The notes beneath the pieces were generated by a model, which was given only the letters and a program-made list of their open reading frames with translations, was not told the origin of the DNA and did not search any database. A program made the translations under genes and the position numbers. Of a stretch of 5,919 bases of DNA, positions 1-5,842 are shown piece by piece; the stretch's first letter is position 1, and the number at the start of each line of letters is the position of its first letter. Where the stretch lies: NCBI GenBank assembly GCA_002298885.1, contig DBMK01000036.1, forward strand, positions 1 through 5,919, written 5' to 3'. This stretch comes from Anaerolineaceae bacterium UBA700. GTDB taxonomy: Bacteria; Chloroflexota; Anaerolineae; Anaerolineales; Anaerolineaceae.

Positions 1-25
1 TAAAGTCGTCACTACGATTCTTTTA

Positions 26-826
26 TTAATTTGCAGGCACCCCACCGATCCTCAGCGATGGATCCCCCAGCAAATTAAACTTCCACGGCTGTTGAAACAG
101 AGCGGCGCGGTACCAGGCCGGCGCATCCGCCAGCCGGGAAGGCGAGAGGGCGGCGTAGTATTGGGCAACCATGCCGCTCCACATATCCCCCAGGGTGACC
201 GCCTTATTCTTCAACGAACCGAAAAAGTACCTGACCATGTCGTAGGCGGGATATTGTGAGCTGGTGCCTGCCCCAAGGTAGGCTACCGCGCCGGTGCTGT
301 GAGACACCAGCAGTTGTTCACCGAAGCTGGACGCCGGCTCGGCCGGCTGAATATCCGCCGGCTGGGGCGGTTTGGCGGTAAATTTCTGGCGGGGGTTTTG
401 CGCTGGATGGCGAATGCCGTTTACGTCTACATAGGCTTCCTCCGGCAGCAAACCCCCGATACGCCCGCTGTTACAGCCGGTGGTGAAGACGACCGGCAGG
501 CGCTGCGTTTCGGCCAGGGCCGGCAGGTCGCCTGAATCGAACGCCTCACCGGGGATCATCCACCCCTGGTGCGCCCCATGCCCAAAATAGCTCACGAAAC
601 CGGTCCCCTGGTTGAGGCGATCGATTATTGCTGCCGTAGTCGGCGAGGCGGTGACTTCGCAGGGATTGCCTTCCTGGTAAAGTTTCGTGATGCGGTATCC
701 ATCCGGCACAAGATTGGCGTTTGCTATTTTATTAGCAGTCTGGCAAGCCGGCGGCACCCAATCGGTCGTACTGATGAATAATGCACTTTTTGCCCACCCG
801 GCCTGGTAGGCGCTGCTTTCATAGCG
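26..826 (-). CDS. C25 (gingipain-like) peptidase, catalytic C-terminal part, frameshifted
   Basis: This is the second half of the peptidase, in a different frame from the first. The frame is open from 826 (a TAA at 829-827 closes it upstream) and runs to TAA at 28-26. A gene caller could begin it at GTG 757, but the family-like segment YESSAYQAGWAKSALFIS upstream of that codon shows it is a continuation, not a separate gene. It carries the C25 catalytic pair: His in SYFGHGAHQGW (codon 580-578) and Cys in FTTGCNSGRIGG (codon 475-473), about 35 residues apart as expected for gingipain-type enzymes. Later family features are GAVAYLGAGTSSQYP and the terminal NLLGDPSLRIGG. Joined across the frameshift, the protein would be about 666 residues with catalytic His about 483 and Cys about 518. 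No C-terminal sorting domain, anchor or Ig-like domain follows. Confidence 0.8.
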   Translation of the reverse strand, partial: RYESSAYQAGWAKSALFISTTDWVPPACQTANKIANANLVPDGYRITKLYQEGNPCEVTASPTTAAIIDRLNQGTGFVSYFGHGAHQGWMIPGEAFDSGDLPALAETQRLPVVFTTGCNSGRIGGLLPEEAYVDVNGIRHPAQNPRQKFTAKPPQPADIQPAEPASSFGEQLLVSHSTGAVAYLGAGTSSQYPAYDMVRYFFGSLKNKAVTLGDMWSGMVAQYYAALSPSRLADAPAWYRAALFQQPWKFNLLGDPSLRIGGVPAN

Positions 827-2025
827 TTAACCTTGTTCACGTATGTCGTCACTTCGGCCGCGCTTGCCGCCGGCACGCGCCCCACGGCAAGGGTCGGCGC
901 CAGGCCTGCCCCATCCACATTCATCCCATCGGGGGAGTCTTGCGTGTCCAGTTCGCCGAAATAGCCGTCCCGGTTGGCATCCCAGGTATTGAGGGCTCTC
1001 CCTCCAGGCTGGTACAGATCAGCGTAATAATAATCGCTGGGAATAAAAGTCCATCCGCCGTGATTATTCTCGTTGTCGTGGTCCGTAATGGCGTAGCGCA
1101 CCGGAAAATGGCTGGCATCGCCCACCAGCATGACATATTTGATCCCGGCAAAACGCTGGTAATCGGCGATGGCGACCTTGATCCGCTCGGCGTCGTCTAC
1201 TCCACGGGTATAGTAACTGCGTGCCAGGCTCTGCCAGCTTTGAACGTACGCCGGCATGCCGGTCTCGTCCTTGTGGATCTTCAGCGGTTCGAGCGCCCCC
1301 AGGAAATCTGAGTGTGCCAGGACCAGCAGCTTGAATTGCGGCCTGGCCAATTGGATCCTGACGATTTGCGGGCAGATTGAACCAGCTCCGGCGAGCTGGT
1401 TCAAATCAACTCCCGCCTGCACCGGCGAGGATTGCACGCACAGGTCGACTGAGTCAGAAACGGTCGCTGAAATTTCGGGAAGGCTGATGGCCGCTTCCCA
1501 AAAAAGATGAGGCGCCTGCCCTAGAGTGGTCGCTCCAAAACCGCTGGTTGCCTGTGATACCGGTGATACACAATGTTTTTGTTGGCTATGCGCAACCCGC
1601 CTGAAGAGGCAGTTGGCAATCCCTTTGTGTTCAAAGATGAAATGATATGTTGCTTTGTCGTTTGGATTTATGTTCCCACTGTCTGTTTTTGCTGCACTGA
1701 CTGAAAGATCATAATTCACCGGTGCATACTGCGTGTCATTTGGCAAATCGAAAAAGATATATAAGTTAGAGACGTCGTTCTGCACAAAGAGCATGCCGCC
1801 ATTTACCGGCATGGAATCCGCCGCGGACCACTCACCCGCCGAAACTTTTCCGTCGATCGCTGGAGGACGGTCCGGAAAAATGCTGGCGAGGTCGCGCGTT
1901 GAAACACGATCCAGGCTTGCGAAGAGATTTACGCCCGGCAGGCTGGCGGTAGATAAGAAAATCAGGCTGAGAGGTAAAACGGACCGAAGAAACCTTGCAA
2001 AGATCGAGCGCCTGTCCACGTTCAT
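724..2025 (-). CDS. C25 (gingipain-like) peptidase, N-terminal part, frameshifted
   Basis: This is the front of an exported cysteine peptidase that is interrupted by a frameshift. ATG at 2025 is chosen because AGGAGGT lies 4 bases upstream; an in-frame ATG at 2082 would put this site inside the gene. Residues 1-36 look like a signal peptide: a basic start (MNVDRRSIFARFLR), a hydrophobic core, and probable cleavage after LFA. Residues about 49-225 resemble a CBM9/DOMON-like beta-sandwich (AIDGKVSAGEW, then NLYIFFDLPND). From about 230 the C25 front half follows: KYVMLVGDASHFP (296-308), IPSDYYYADL, an EF-hand-like calcium loop DANRDGYFGELD (349-360) and AVGRVPAASAAEV (380-392). Family-like sequence stops near residue 401. 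The last 32 codons (to 724) are then read out of frame, ending in a spurious basic tail. Substrate is unknown; the protein is expected to act outside the cell. Confidence 0.8.
   Translation of the reverse strand: MNVDRRSIFARFLRSVLPLSLIFLSTASLPGVNLFASLDRVSTRDLASIFPDRPPAIDGKVSAGEWSAADSMPVNGGMLFVQNDVSNLYIFFDLPNDTQYAPVNYDLSVSAAKTDSGNINPNDKATYHFIFEHKGIANCLFRRVAHSQQKHCVSPVSQATSGFGATTLGQAPHLFWEAAISLPEISATVSDSVDLCVQSSPVQAGVDLNQLAGAGSICPQIVRIQLARPQFKLLVLAHSDFLGALEPLKIHKDETGMPAYVQSWQSLARSYYTRGVDDAERIKVAIADYQRFAGIKYVMLVGDASHFPVRYAITDHDNENNHGGWTFIPSDYYYADLYQPGGRALNTWDANRDGYFGELDTQDSPDGMNVDGAGLAPTLAVGRVPAASAAEVTTYVNKVNAMKAAPTRPGGQKVHYSSVRPIGCRRLARLLIK
787..829 (-). other. Frameshift junction within the peptidase gene
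   Basis: The upstream frame reads YVNKVNA and then loses similarity to the family. The downstream frame starts RYESSAYQAGWAKSALF just after a stop codon at 829-827. The family pattern (YVNK-x-x-x-YE...GW) is restored if one base is added around 821-826. A run of five T (plus strand, 787-791) also lies in the overlap and is a second possible site. A sequencing or assembly error and a true inactivating mutation are both possible. No convincing slippery heptamer for programmed frameshifting is seen. Confidence 0.7.
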
Positions 2026-2029
2026 CCAG

Positions 2030-2036
2030 ACCTCCT
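2030..2036 (-). promoter_or_regulatory. Shine-Dalgarno site of the peptidase gene
   Basis: The minus strand reads AGGAGGT followed by CTGG and ATG. It is a near-perfect anti-16S match with 4-5 base spacing and fixes the start at 2025 rather than 2082. Confidence 0.8.
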
Positions 2037-2142
2037 GAATCCAGGACATCGTCTGAAGGGCAACGACACCGGCTAAACGCAACCCAATTAATAAAATTAG
2101 GGATCAAAAGTACATTTCCCGCCCATCTAAACAGGCAACTGC

Positions 2143-2171
2143 ATTGTAAGAGACTGCGTTGCGAAATCCAA
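2143..2171 (-). promoter_or_regulatory. Candidate sigma-70-type promoter of the peptidase gene
   Basis: On the minus strand, TTGGAT (2171-2166), a 17-base spacer and TACAAT (2148-2143) are present. The -10 matches the consensus at five of six positions and the -35 at three of six. Predicted transcription start is near 2136, giving a leader of about 110 bases. Judged by eye only. Confidence 0.4.
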
Positions 2172-2222
2172 CAGGCACATGTCCGCAATTCGCATTACTT
2201 AAATCCTAATTGTCCGGAGAAG

Positions 2223-2231
2223 TGATATGAT
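2223..2231 (+). promoter_or_regulatory. Candidate extended -10 promoter of the small membrane protein gene
   Basis: The plus strand shows TGATATGAT, an extended -10 (TG-N-TATGAT) with no good -35 at the normal distance. Transcription would begin near 2238, so the transcript would open almost directly with the hairpin at 2245-2289. This competes with reading ATG 2227 as a start codon, because both cannot be used on the same transcript. Confidence 0.3.
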
Positions 2232-2277
2232 TATTGAAAGGACTTTTGATGTTGTTTTAAGCTACTGCGCAGCCTGA
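2227..2277 (+). CDS. Possible 16-residue leader peptide or gene remnant
   Basis: The short frame reads MIIERTFDVVLSYCAA and ends in TGA at 2275-2277. It has a well-placed ribosome binding site, GGAG at 2216-2219, 7 bases before the ATG. It covers the left arm and loop of the 13-bp hairpin, and its stop codon abuts the right arm. A ribosome translating it would therefore open the hairpin, which is the geometry of a leader peptide. The N-terminus MIIERTFD also resembles the starts of some acetyltransferase-like proteins, so it may be a truncated remnant. It is too short to judge coding potential, so function is unknown. Confidence 0.25.
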   Translation: MIIERTFDVVLSYCAA

Positions 2278-2289
2278 AACAACATCAAA
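2245..2289 (+). repeat. Perfect 13-bp inverted repeat (leader hairpin)
   Basis: TTTGATGTTGTTT at 2245-2257 pairs exactly with AAACAACATCAAA at 2277-2289. The 19-base loop contains the palindrome CTGCGCAG (2265-2272). It ends 12 bases before the purine-rich ribosome binding site of the small membrane protein gene. There is no T-run after the right arm, so it is not a standard terminator. It could be a leader regulatory structure, a protein-binding site or a mobile repeat remnant. Confidence 0.65.
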
Positions 2290-2310
2290 TAAATGGATCG
2301 TGAGGAGAGT

Positions 2311-2583
2311 ATGCATTACAGCCGCGGGCAGTTGATTCTATCCGTTCTCGCCATTGTAATCGGCCTGGGGCTGGTCTTTTCCGGCTCCCGGAATGGCCCT
2401 GTTCAATTTGCGGGAGGGGGCTTTATCACGACCATCGGATTGGGCTCGCTGTTGCTGACGCTCGGCTCCGTCCTGCCCGGGCTGCCTGGAAGGATTTTCA
2501 GCCACTCCCTCTTTAAAGCGGCCATTACACTGATCGTCGTCTTTATGCTGCTGATCACGCTTTATTTCACATTCAATCACTAA
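2311..2583 (+). CDS. Small three-segment membrane protein, unknown function
   Basis: The gene encodes a 90-residue protein not assigned to a family. ATG 2311 is chosen because GAGGAG (2302-2307) precedes it. An in-frame ATG at 2293 would add six residues but has no ribosome binding site, although the GAGGAG-to-ATG distance of 3 bases is short. Three hydrophobic stretches are visible: about residues 7-24 (GQLILSVLAIVIGLGLVF), 36-55 (GGFITTIGLGSLLLTLGSVL) and 67-87 (LFKAAITLIVVFMLLITLYF). Short glycine/basic connectors (SGSRNG, PGLPGR) lie between them. There are no charged residues in the segments, no cysteine and no known motif, so it is most likely an integral inner-membrane protein. It stands alone on the plus strand between two minus-strand units and converges on the phosphorylase-like gene. 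A hairpin leader precedes it. Confidence 0.7.
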   Translation: MHYSRGQLILSVLAIVIGLGLVFSGSRNGPVQFAGGGFITTIGLGSLLLTLGSVLPGLPGRIFSHSLFKAAITLIVVFMLLITLYFTFNH

Positions 2584-2587
2584 ATCG

Positions 2588-2608
2588 AGATCGGGGGATC
2601 TTTTTTTT
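2588..2608 (+). terminator. Weak intrinsic terminator of the small membrane protein gene
   Basis: AGATC (2588-2592) pairs with GATCT (2597-2601) around a GGGG loop, and the T-run extends to 2608. It begins 5 bases after the stop codon. The stem is only 5 bp, so it is weak, but its placement and T-run fit a plus-strand terminator. Confidence 0.4.
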
Positions 2609-2645
2609 GCTATTTCGCCGGGCTCCGCCTGCCGAAATAGCAAAA
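2605..2645. terminator. 13-bp inverted repeat between convergent genes
   Basis: TTTTGCTATTTCG (2605-2617) pairs with CGAAATAGCAAAA (2633-2645) around a GC-rich 15-base loop. GGGGAT (2594-2599) can further pair with ATCCCC (2651-2656), giving a longer interrupted stem. It lies between the stops of two convergent genes, as a shared terminator would. However, the T-run precedes the hairpin in the plus direction, and an A-run follows it in the minus direction. Neither transcript therefore has the usual U-tract after the stem. Confidence 0.5.
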
Positions 2646-2663
2646 TAATAATCCCCTACACGA

Positions 2664-4373
2664 TCAGGAGTTGCTTTGCCTCCGGCATTCCAGCATGAGA
2701 ATCCGGTTCAGGATGGCAATTGAAGTGGCGTAGGTGGAATCCATCCCGAAATAAGACAGCGTTCCGGCGCCCAGGTTGCGCCCCTTGCTGAGCGGCGTGT
2801 CCGAAGCGTAATGTAAAATGCCGACGTCGAAAGGCACGCCGTATAAATTGACGATCTCGTCGATTGGGTGGCGTTTCGGCCGGTGCATCTCGTAGATCGA
2901 CGAGAGGAATGGACCGGATTCCATCTCAATGTCCGAAAATCCCTCGCGGTAGAACACGTCCATATACTGCGCGTTCTGCAAAAACGTGCCCAAAACGCTG
3001 ACCGCCTTCTGATTATCGAGCACCGTCCCATATACCAGATACGGACTGACATCCGAGGCCGTGAACACGTTTTGAAAGAGGTACGTGTTTTGGGAATGCT
3101 CGTCGTGGACCACGCCGGGGATCATCACGTCGCCCAGACGGGCGTTGAGCGTGGCAGCCTTGCCCATGATGTACACGCCCAGGATGCGGTTGGTATATTC
3201 GGCGATCTTGGCCAGGATGTGATAGGCCGCGTATCCCAGGGGATAATCGATATTGAGAATCAGGGCATCGCTGCTCTGCAGGCAGGCCGTTTCTTCGTTC
3301 GAGATGCGGGGATCGAATAGCGCAGGATTTAGCTTTGACAGCTCGAACACCTGGGCATCGATGTCGAAGTAATGCTCGCTGCGGATGCGGGTAATGCCGC
3401 ATTCCGCCTCGTGTTGGCGCTGAGAATCGAAAATCTGGCCGCCGGGATCGCTTTCCTGGTAACGCTTGAGCACGTAATAAAGGAAATTTTCGCGGCTTGC
3501 CCTGACGTTGCCCTCGCGGATGGCGTTCCATTCATCCAGCAGGGTCCCGCTGCTGCTGCGTTCCAGGTAAGCGGTGATTTCCGCCTCGTGTTCCAGGGCA
3601 AACCCCGAAAGCAGGTTGGCAATGCTGTGCGTGTTGCTCGAAATGAAATAGATCGGGCGCTGCAGGAGCAGCGGGCACACGCGCTCGATGTGGTTCCACC
3701 AGGCGGTCGTCGCCCGCCAGTAATCGCTCAGCGATCCACCCAGCAGGCGGATGCCGAAGCGGATACGCCGCTGGCAAATGCGCCCCACCATCTCCTCGAA
3801 CCGGCTGCCCCACAATGCTTTAAAACGTTCGAGATCTTCCGTCGAGATTTCGAGCTGGGCGGCCAGCTCGCTGCACGCCTGAGCGTCGTCGCCGGCTGCC
3901 TGGTGGATAAGGTCGCCGGATATGCGCTGCAGCAGGAAATTAAGCTTGTTCCATTCAATCTGGTAGGCGGTCAGCGAAGGGACAATGTCGTCGATATCGC
4001 TGCGGCTGGCGATACAGCAGGCCAGGGTTTCCTCCCCGTCGTAGAAACAGCGCCTGCGCCGGGCTTTGGCCGAGACTTCCTTCCAGGATTCAAAGCCTGG
4101 ATAGCCGGATTTCATAAACAGGTCGAACGTCTGGCCGAGCACAACCGACTTGACCGAGTGAATGATCTCAGGCAGGCGCAGGATGGCGTAGGTGAACGCC
4201 GGGATATCCGGCGAAGCTTTGCGTGCGTCTGGATGGAGCAGCGATTTCATCCCGCTGTGAACTTCTTCGAACGAGCGGATCTGCACCTCGGCGGTGGAGC
4301 GCAGCAATGAGTAAACCGTGCGCATGTAGAGATCAACTTCTTCGGTTGCGGCATGGGGTACGGTGCGTTCCAT
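2664..4373 (-). CDS. Uncharacterised protein with nucleoside-phosphorylase-like C-terminal domain
   Basis: This is a 569-residue protein, probably cytoplasmic, with no signal peptide or membrane segment. Residues about 1-300 are mostly helical and unrecognised. They carry conserved-looking stretches SRSDIDDIVPSLTAYQIEWNKL (123-144) and PIYFISSNTHSIANLLSGFA (240-259). Residues about 365-569 recall the purine nucleoside / uridine phosphorylase and AMP nucleosidase fold: IMGKAATLNARLGDVMIP (402-419) resembles the glycine-rich 'GTAGGLN...GDVVIP' segment, EMESGPFL (483-490) resembles the 'MEMEAAAL' ribose-binding segment, and HYASDTPL (521-528) resembles the 'SD' base-site region. The expected catalytic role is unproven. 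I have a faint recollection of such proteins as a DUF family in Chloroflexi. The start at 4373 follows the upstream gene's TAA by 3 bases, and AAGGAGAG lies inside that gene's end, so translational coupling is likely. Confidence 0.8.
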   Translation of the reverse strand: MERTVPHAATEEVDLYMRTVYSLLRSTAEVQIRSFEEVHSGMKSLLHPDARKASPDIPAFTYAILRLPEIIHSVKSVVLGQTFDLFMKSGYPGFESWKEVSAKARRRRCFYDGEETLACCIASRSDIDDIVPSLTAYQIEWNKLNFLLQRISGDLIHQAAGDDAQACSELAAQLEISTEDLERFKALWGSRFEEMVGRICQRRIRFGIRLLGGSLSDYWRATTAWWNHIERVCPLLLQRPIYFISSNTHSIANLLSGFALEHEAEITAYLERSSSGTLLDEWNAIREGNVRASRENFLYYVLKRYQESDPGGQIFDSQRQHEAECGITRIRSEHYFDIDAQVFELSKLNPALFDPRISNEETACLQSSDALILNIDYPLGYAAYHILAKIAEYTNRILGVYIMGKAATLNARLGDVMIPGVVHDEHSQNTYLFQNVFTASDVSPYLVYGTVLDNQKAVSVLGTFLQNAQYMDVFYREGFSDIEMESGPFLSSIYEMHRPKRHPIDEIVNLYGVPFDVGILHYASDTPLSKGRNLGAGTLSYFGMDSTYATSIAILNRILMLECRRQSNS

Positions 4374-4376
4374 CCT

Positions 4377-4730
4377 TTATATCTCTCCTTCGGCCATCTC
4401 TAAGGGCTCTTTTTCATATTCCAGGGGGTTTGGCTCGCGCTTGTAGGGGGTGGGTTCCCAGGTTGTTCCGCCGTCTGTAGAACGGAAAAACTCTGTGTCG
4501 CCCCAATAACCGAAACCGGAAACGTGCACCAACAGCACGTCCTGCTCGCGGTGGCGGTACAGCGAGTCGATCTCGTCCCCCCACGACCGGCCTCCCTCCA
4601 GGTGCAGCTCCAGCACATTCTTCCAGACGCCATCCTGCTGCTTTTGGAGATACTGCGCGTGAACATTGTCCTCCCCATCGCTGAAAAGGATTTCGCCTCG
4701 CAGGACCCTGAATTTCGCGCTGTTTTTCAC
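4377..4730 (-). CDS. Small Asp-box (BNR-like) protein, unknown function
   Basis: GTG 4730 gives 117 residues and is chosen because AGGGAG lies 3 bases upstream. The longer frame to ATG 4820 is unlikely, since that ATG overlaps a good -10 box and would precede the transcription start. The sequence is hydrophilic and beta-rich without a signal peptide. Residues 84-91 (STDGGTTW) fit the Asp-box S-x-D-x-G-x-T-W, a turn motif repeated in sialidases and other beta-propellers. Only one copy is present, so this is not a full propeller. Another stretch, HVSGFGYWGDTEFFRS (69-84), leads into it. The C-terminus is acidic (LEYEKEPLEMAEGE). It is the first gene of a two-gene operon with the phosphorylase-like gene 3 bases downstream, so a partner or accessory role is plausible but unproven. 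Confidence 0.65.
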   Translation of the reverse strand: MKNSAKFRVLRGEILFSDGEDNVHAQYLQKQQDGVWKNVLELHLEGGRSWGDEIDSLYRHREQDVLLVHVSGFGYWGDTEFFRSTDGGTTWEPTPYKREPNPLEYEKEPLEMAEGEI

Positions 4731-4796
4731 GTGCTCCCTTTGTTCAAGTATAAACGCAAGCCGGAGTAGACACAATAGCGCCTGGCTGAAAGCCCT

Positions 4797-4827
4797 TTGC
4801 CTCACCAGCATCGATTTCATTTATAAT
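4797..4827 (+). promoter_or_regulatory. Candidate promoter of the dehydrogenase gene
   Basis: TATAAT at 4822-4827 is a perfect -10 box. The best -35 is TTGCCT (4797-4802) at a long 19-base spacing. The predicted start near 4834 gives a 44-base leader ahead of ATG 4878. Confidence 0.5.
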
Positions 4828-4847
4828 GCTTTGATCTAATCACGCAA
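4820..4847 (-). promoter_or_regulatory. Candidate promoter of the Asp-box / phosphorylase-like operon
   Basis: The minus strand reads TTGCGT (4847-4842), a 16-base spacer and TATAAA (4825-4820). The predicted start near 4813 leaves a leader of roughly 80 bases before GTG 4730. It overlaps the -10 of the oppositely directed dehydrogenase promoter. Confidence 0.5.
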
Positions 4848-4877
4848 AAAAACTGAAAAACGGTCAGGAGACGCCAA

Positions 4878-5768
4878 ATGAAAACTGTCGGATACATCGG
4901 CCTGGGCATCATGGGTAAATCGATTGCCCGCAACATTCTTAAAGCAGGTTTTTCGCTCGTGGTGCACAACCGCAGCCGCAAGGCGGTTGACGAGCTGGTG
5001 AGCGAGGGAGCGAAAGCTGCTTCGTCGCCGGCCGAGGTCGCCGCCCAGGTGGACGTAGTTTTCACCAATCTGCCGGATTCGCCGGACGTGGAGAAAGTGG
5101 CCTTAGGCCCGGACGGCATCCTGGCAGGAGCGTCCGCCGGCCTGATCCACGTCGATAATTCCTCCATCAAGCCGGCCACCGCCCGTGAAATTGCCCGTCG
5201 CATGGCCGAAAAAGGCGTGCGCTGCCTGGATGCGCCGGTCAGCGGTGGCGACATCGGGGCACGCAACGCCACACTGACCATCATGGTCGGCGGCCCGGCT
5301 GAAGCCCTGGAAGAAGTGCGTCCGGTGCTCGAAGCTATGGGCAAGACGATCACGCACGTCGGCGGCGCTGGCGACGGGCAGATTGCCAAGGCGGCTAACC
5401 AGATCATGGTCGCGGCGCAAATGGTAGCCATGGGCGAGCTGCTGATCTTCGCTCAAAAAGCCGGCGCCGACCCGCACAAAGTGGTCGAAGCTATCCGCGG
5501 CGGGGCGGCTCAATGCTGGACGCTTGACGTCAAGCCTCCCCGTCTGTTCAGCGGTAACCGCCAGCCCGGTTTCAAGGCTTCGATGCAGGCCAAGGACCTG
5601 AATATTATCCTGGATACCGCCCGCCAATACGGGGTGCCCTTACCGACCACGGCGGTCAACGCCCAGCTCTACAGCGCCATGCTCCAACAGGGCCTCGGCG
5701 ACCAGGATAACTCCGCCGTCATTGCCATCATTGAGTCGCTGGCAAATGAAAAGCTGGCGGCAGGATAA
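4878..5768 (+). CDS. Beta-hydroxyacid dehydrogenase (2-hydroxy-3-oxopropionate reductase / 3-hydroxyisobutyrate dehydrogenase family)
   Basis: The gene encodes a complete 296-residue soluble enzyme of the usual family length. It is expected to catalyse reversible NAD(P)-linked oxidation of a short beta-hydroxyacid, such as D-glycerate/tartronate semialdehyde or 3-hydroxyisobutyrate. The Rossmann motif GLGIMG is at residues 8-13. NRS at 31-33 favours NADP(H), as in tartronate semialdehyde reductases, where a basic residue reads the 2'-phosphate. The substrate motif DAPVSGG is at 118-124. The catalytic lysine is K171 in GDGQIAKAANQ, with N174 beside it, and K239-D240 complete the site. The C-terminal helical dimerisation domain is intact. 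AGGAG at 4866-4870, 7 bases before the ATG, supports the start. It is transcribed alone within the window, divergently from the phosphorylase-like operon. Exact substrate cannot be decided, so no symbol is given. Confidence 0.93.
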   Translation: MKTVGYIGLGIMGKSIARNILKAGFSLVVHNRSRKAVDELVSEGAKAASSPAEVAAQVDVVFTNLPDSPDVEKVALGPDGILAGASAGLIHVDNSSIKPATAREIARRMAEKGVRCLDAPVSGGDIGARNATLTIMVGGPAEALEEVRPVLEAMGKTITHVGGAGDGQIAKAANQIMVAAQMVAMGELLIFAQKAGADPHKVVEAIRGGAAQCWTLDVKPPRLFSGNRQPGFKASMQAKDLNIILDTARQYGVPLPTTAVNAQLYSAMLQQGLGDQDNSAVIAIIESLANEKLAAG

Positions 5769-5810
5769 TCTTTAGCTTGTGTTTAACCTTACTTTGGACC
5801 TCTCCCCCAG

Positions 5811-5832
5811 CCCCTCCCCTGAAGGGGAGGGG
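5811..5832. repeat. C/G-rich hairpin repeat after the dehydrogenase gene
   Basis: CCCCTCCCCT (5811-5820) and AGGGGAGGGG (5823-5832) form a near-continuous palindrome with almost no loop; in RNA it would be a 9-bp stem with a TGAA tetraloop. It sits in the pyrimidine-rich run CCTCTCCCCCAGCCCCTCCC, which I recall as a type of dispersed intergenic repeat in metagenomic bacteria. No T-run follows, so a terminator role is uncertain. Confidence 0.6.
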
Positions 5833-5842
5833 AGAAAGACCA

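Noticed and set aside
1..25. Terminator after the peptidase gene
   Set aside because: The 25 bases beyond the stop codon contain no stem-loop or T-run on the minus strand; any terminator lies outside the window.
787..829. Programmed -1 frameshifting in the peptidase gene
   Set aside because: The only A-rich run is CAAAAAG, which does not give good re-pairing in the needed frame, and no stimulatory structure or family precedent is apparent.
781..1311. A 176-codon plus-strand frame opposite the peptidase
   Set aside because: The minus strand encodes clear C25 family sequence here, and the plus-strand translation has no recognisable domain.
3372..4310. A 312-codon open frame on the plus strand
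   Set aside because: It lies wholly inside the minus-strand phosphorylase-like gene, shows no family motif, and its low-complexity Ala/Arg/Val composition is typical of antisense frames in GC-rich DNA.
4731..4820. Extension of the Asp-box protein to ATG 4820
   Set aside because: The ATG overlaps the -10 box of the operon's own promoter, and the added 30 residues look unlike the rest. GTG 4730 has AGGGAG just upstream.
4817..5431. A 204-codon minus-strand frame opposite the dehydrogenase
   Set aside because: The plus strand carries all the dehydrogenase motifs; the antisense product is Ser/Thr/Ala/Pro-rich with no motif and no clear ribosome binding site.
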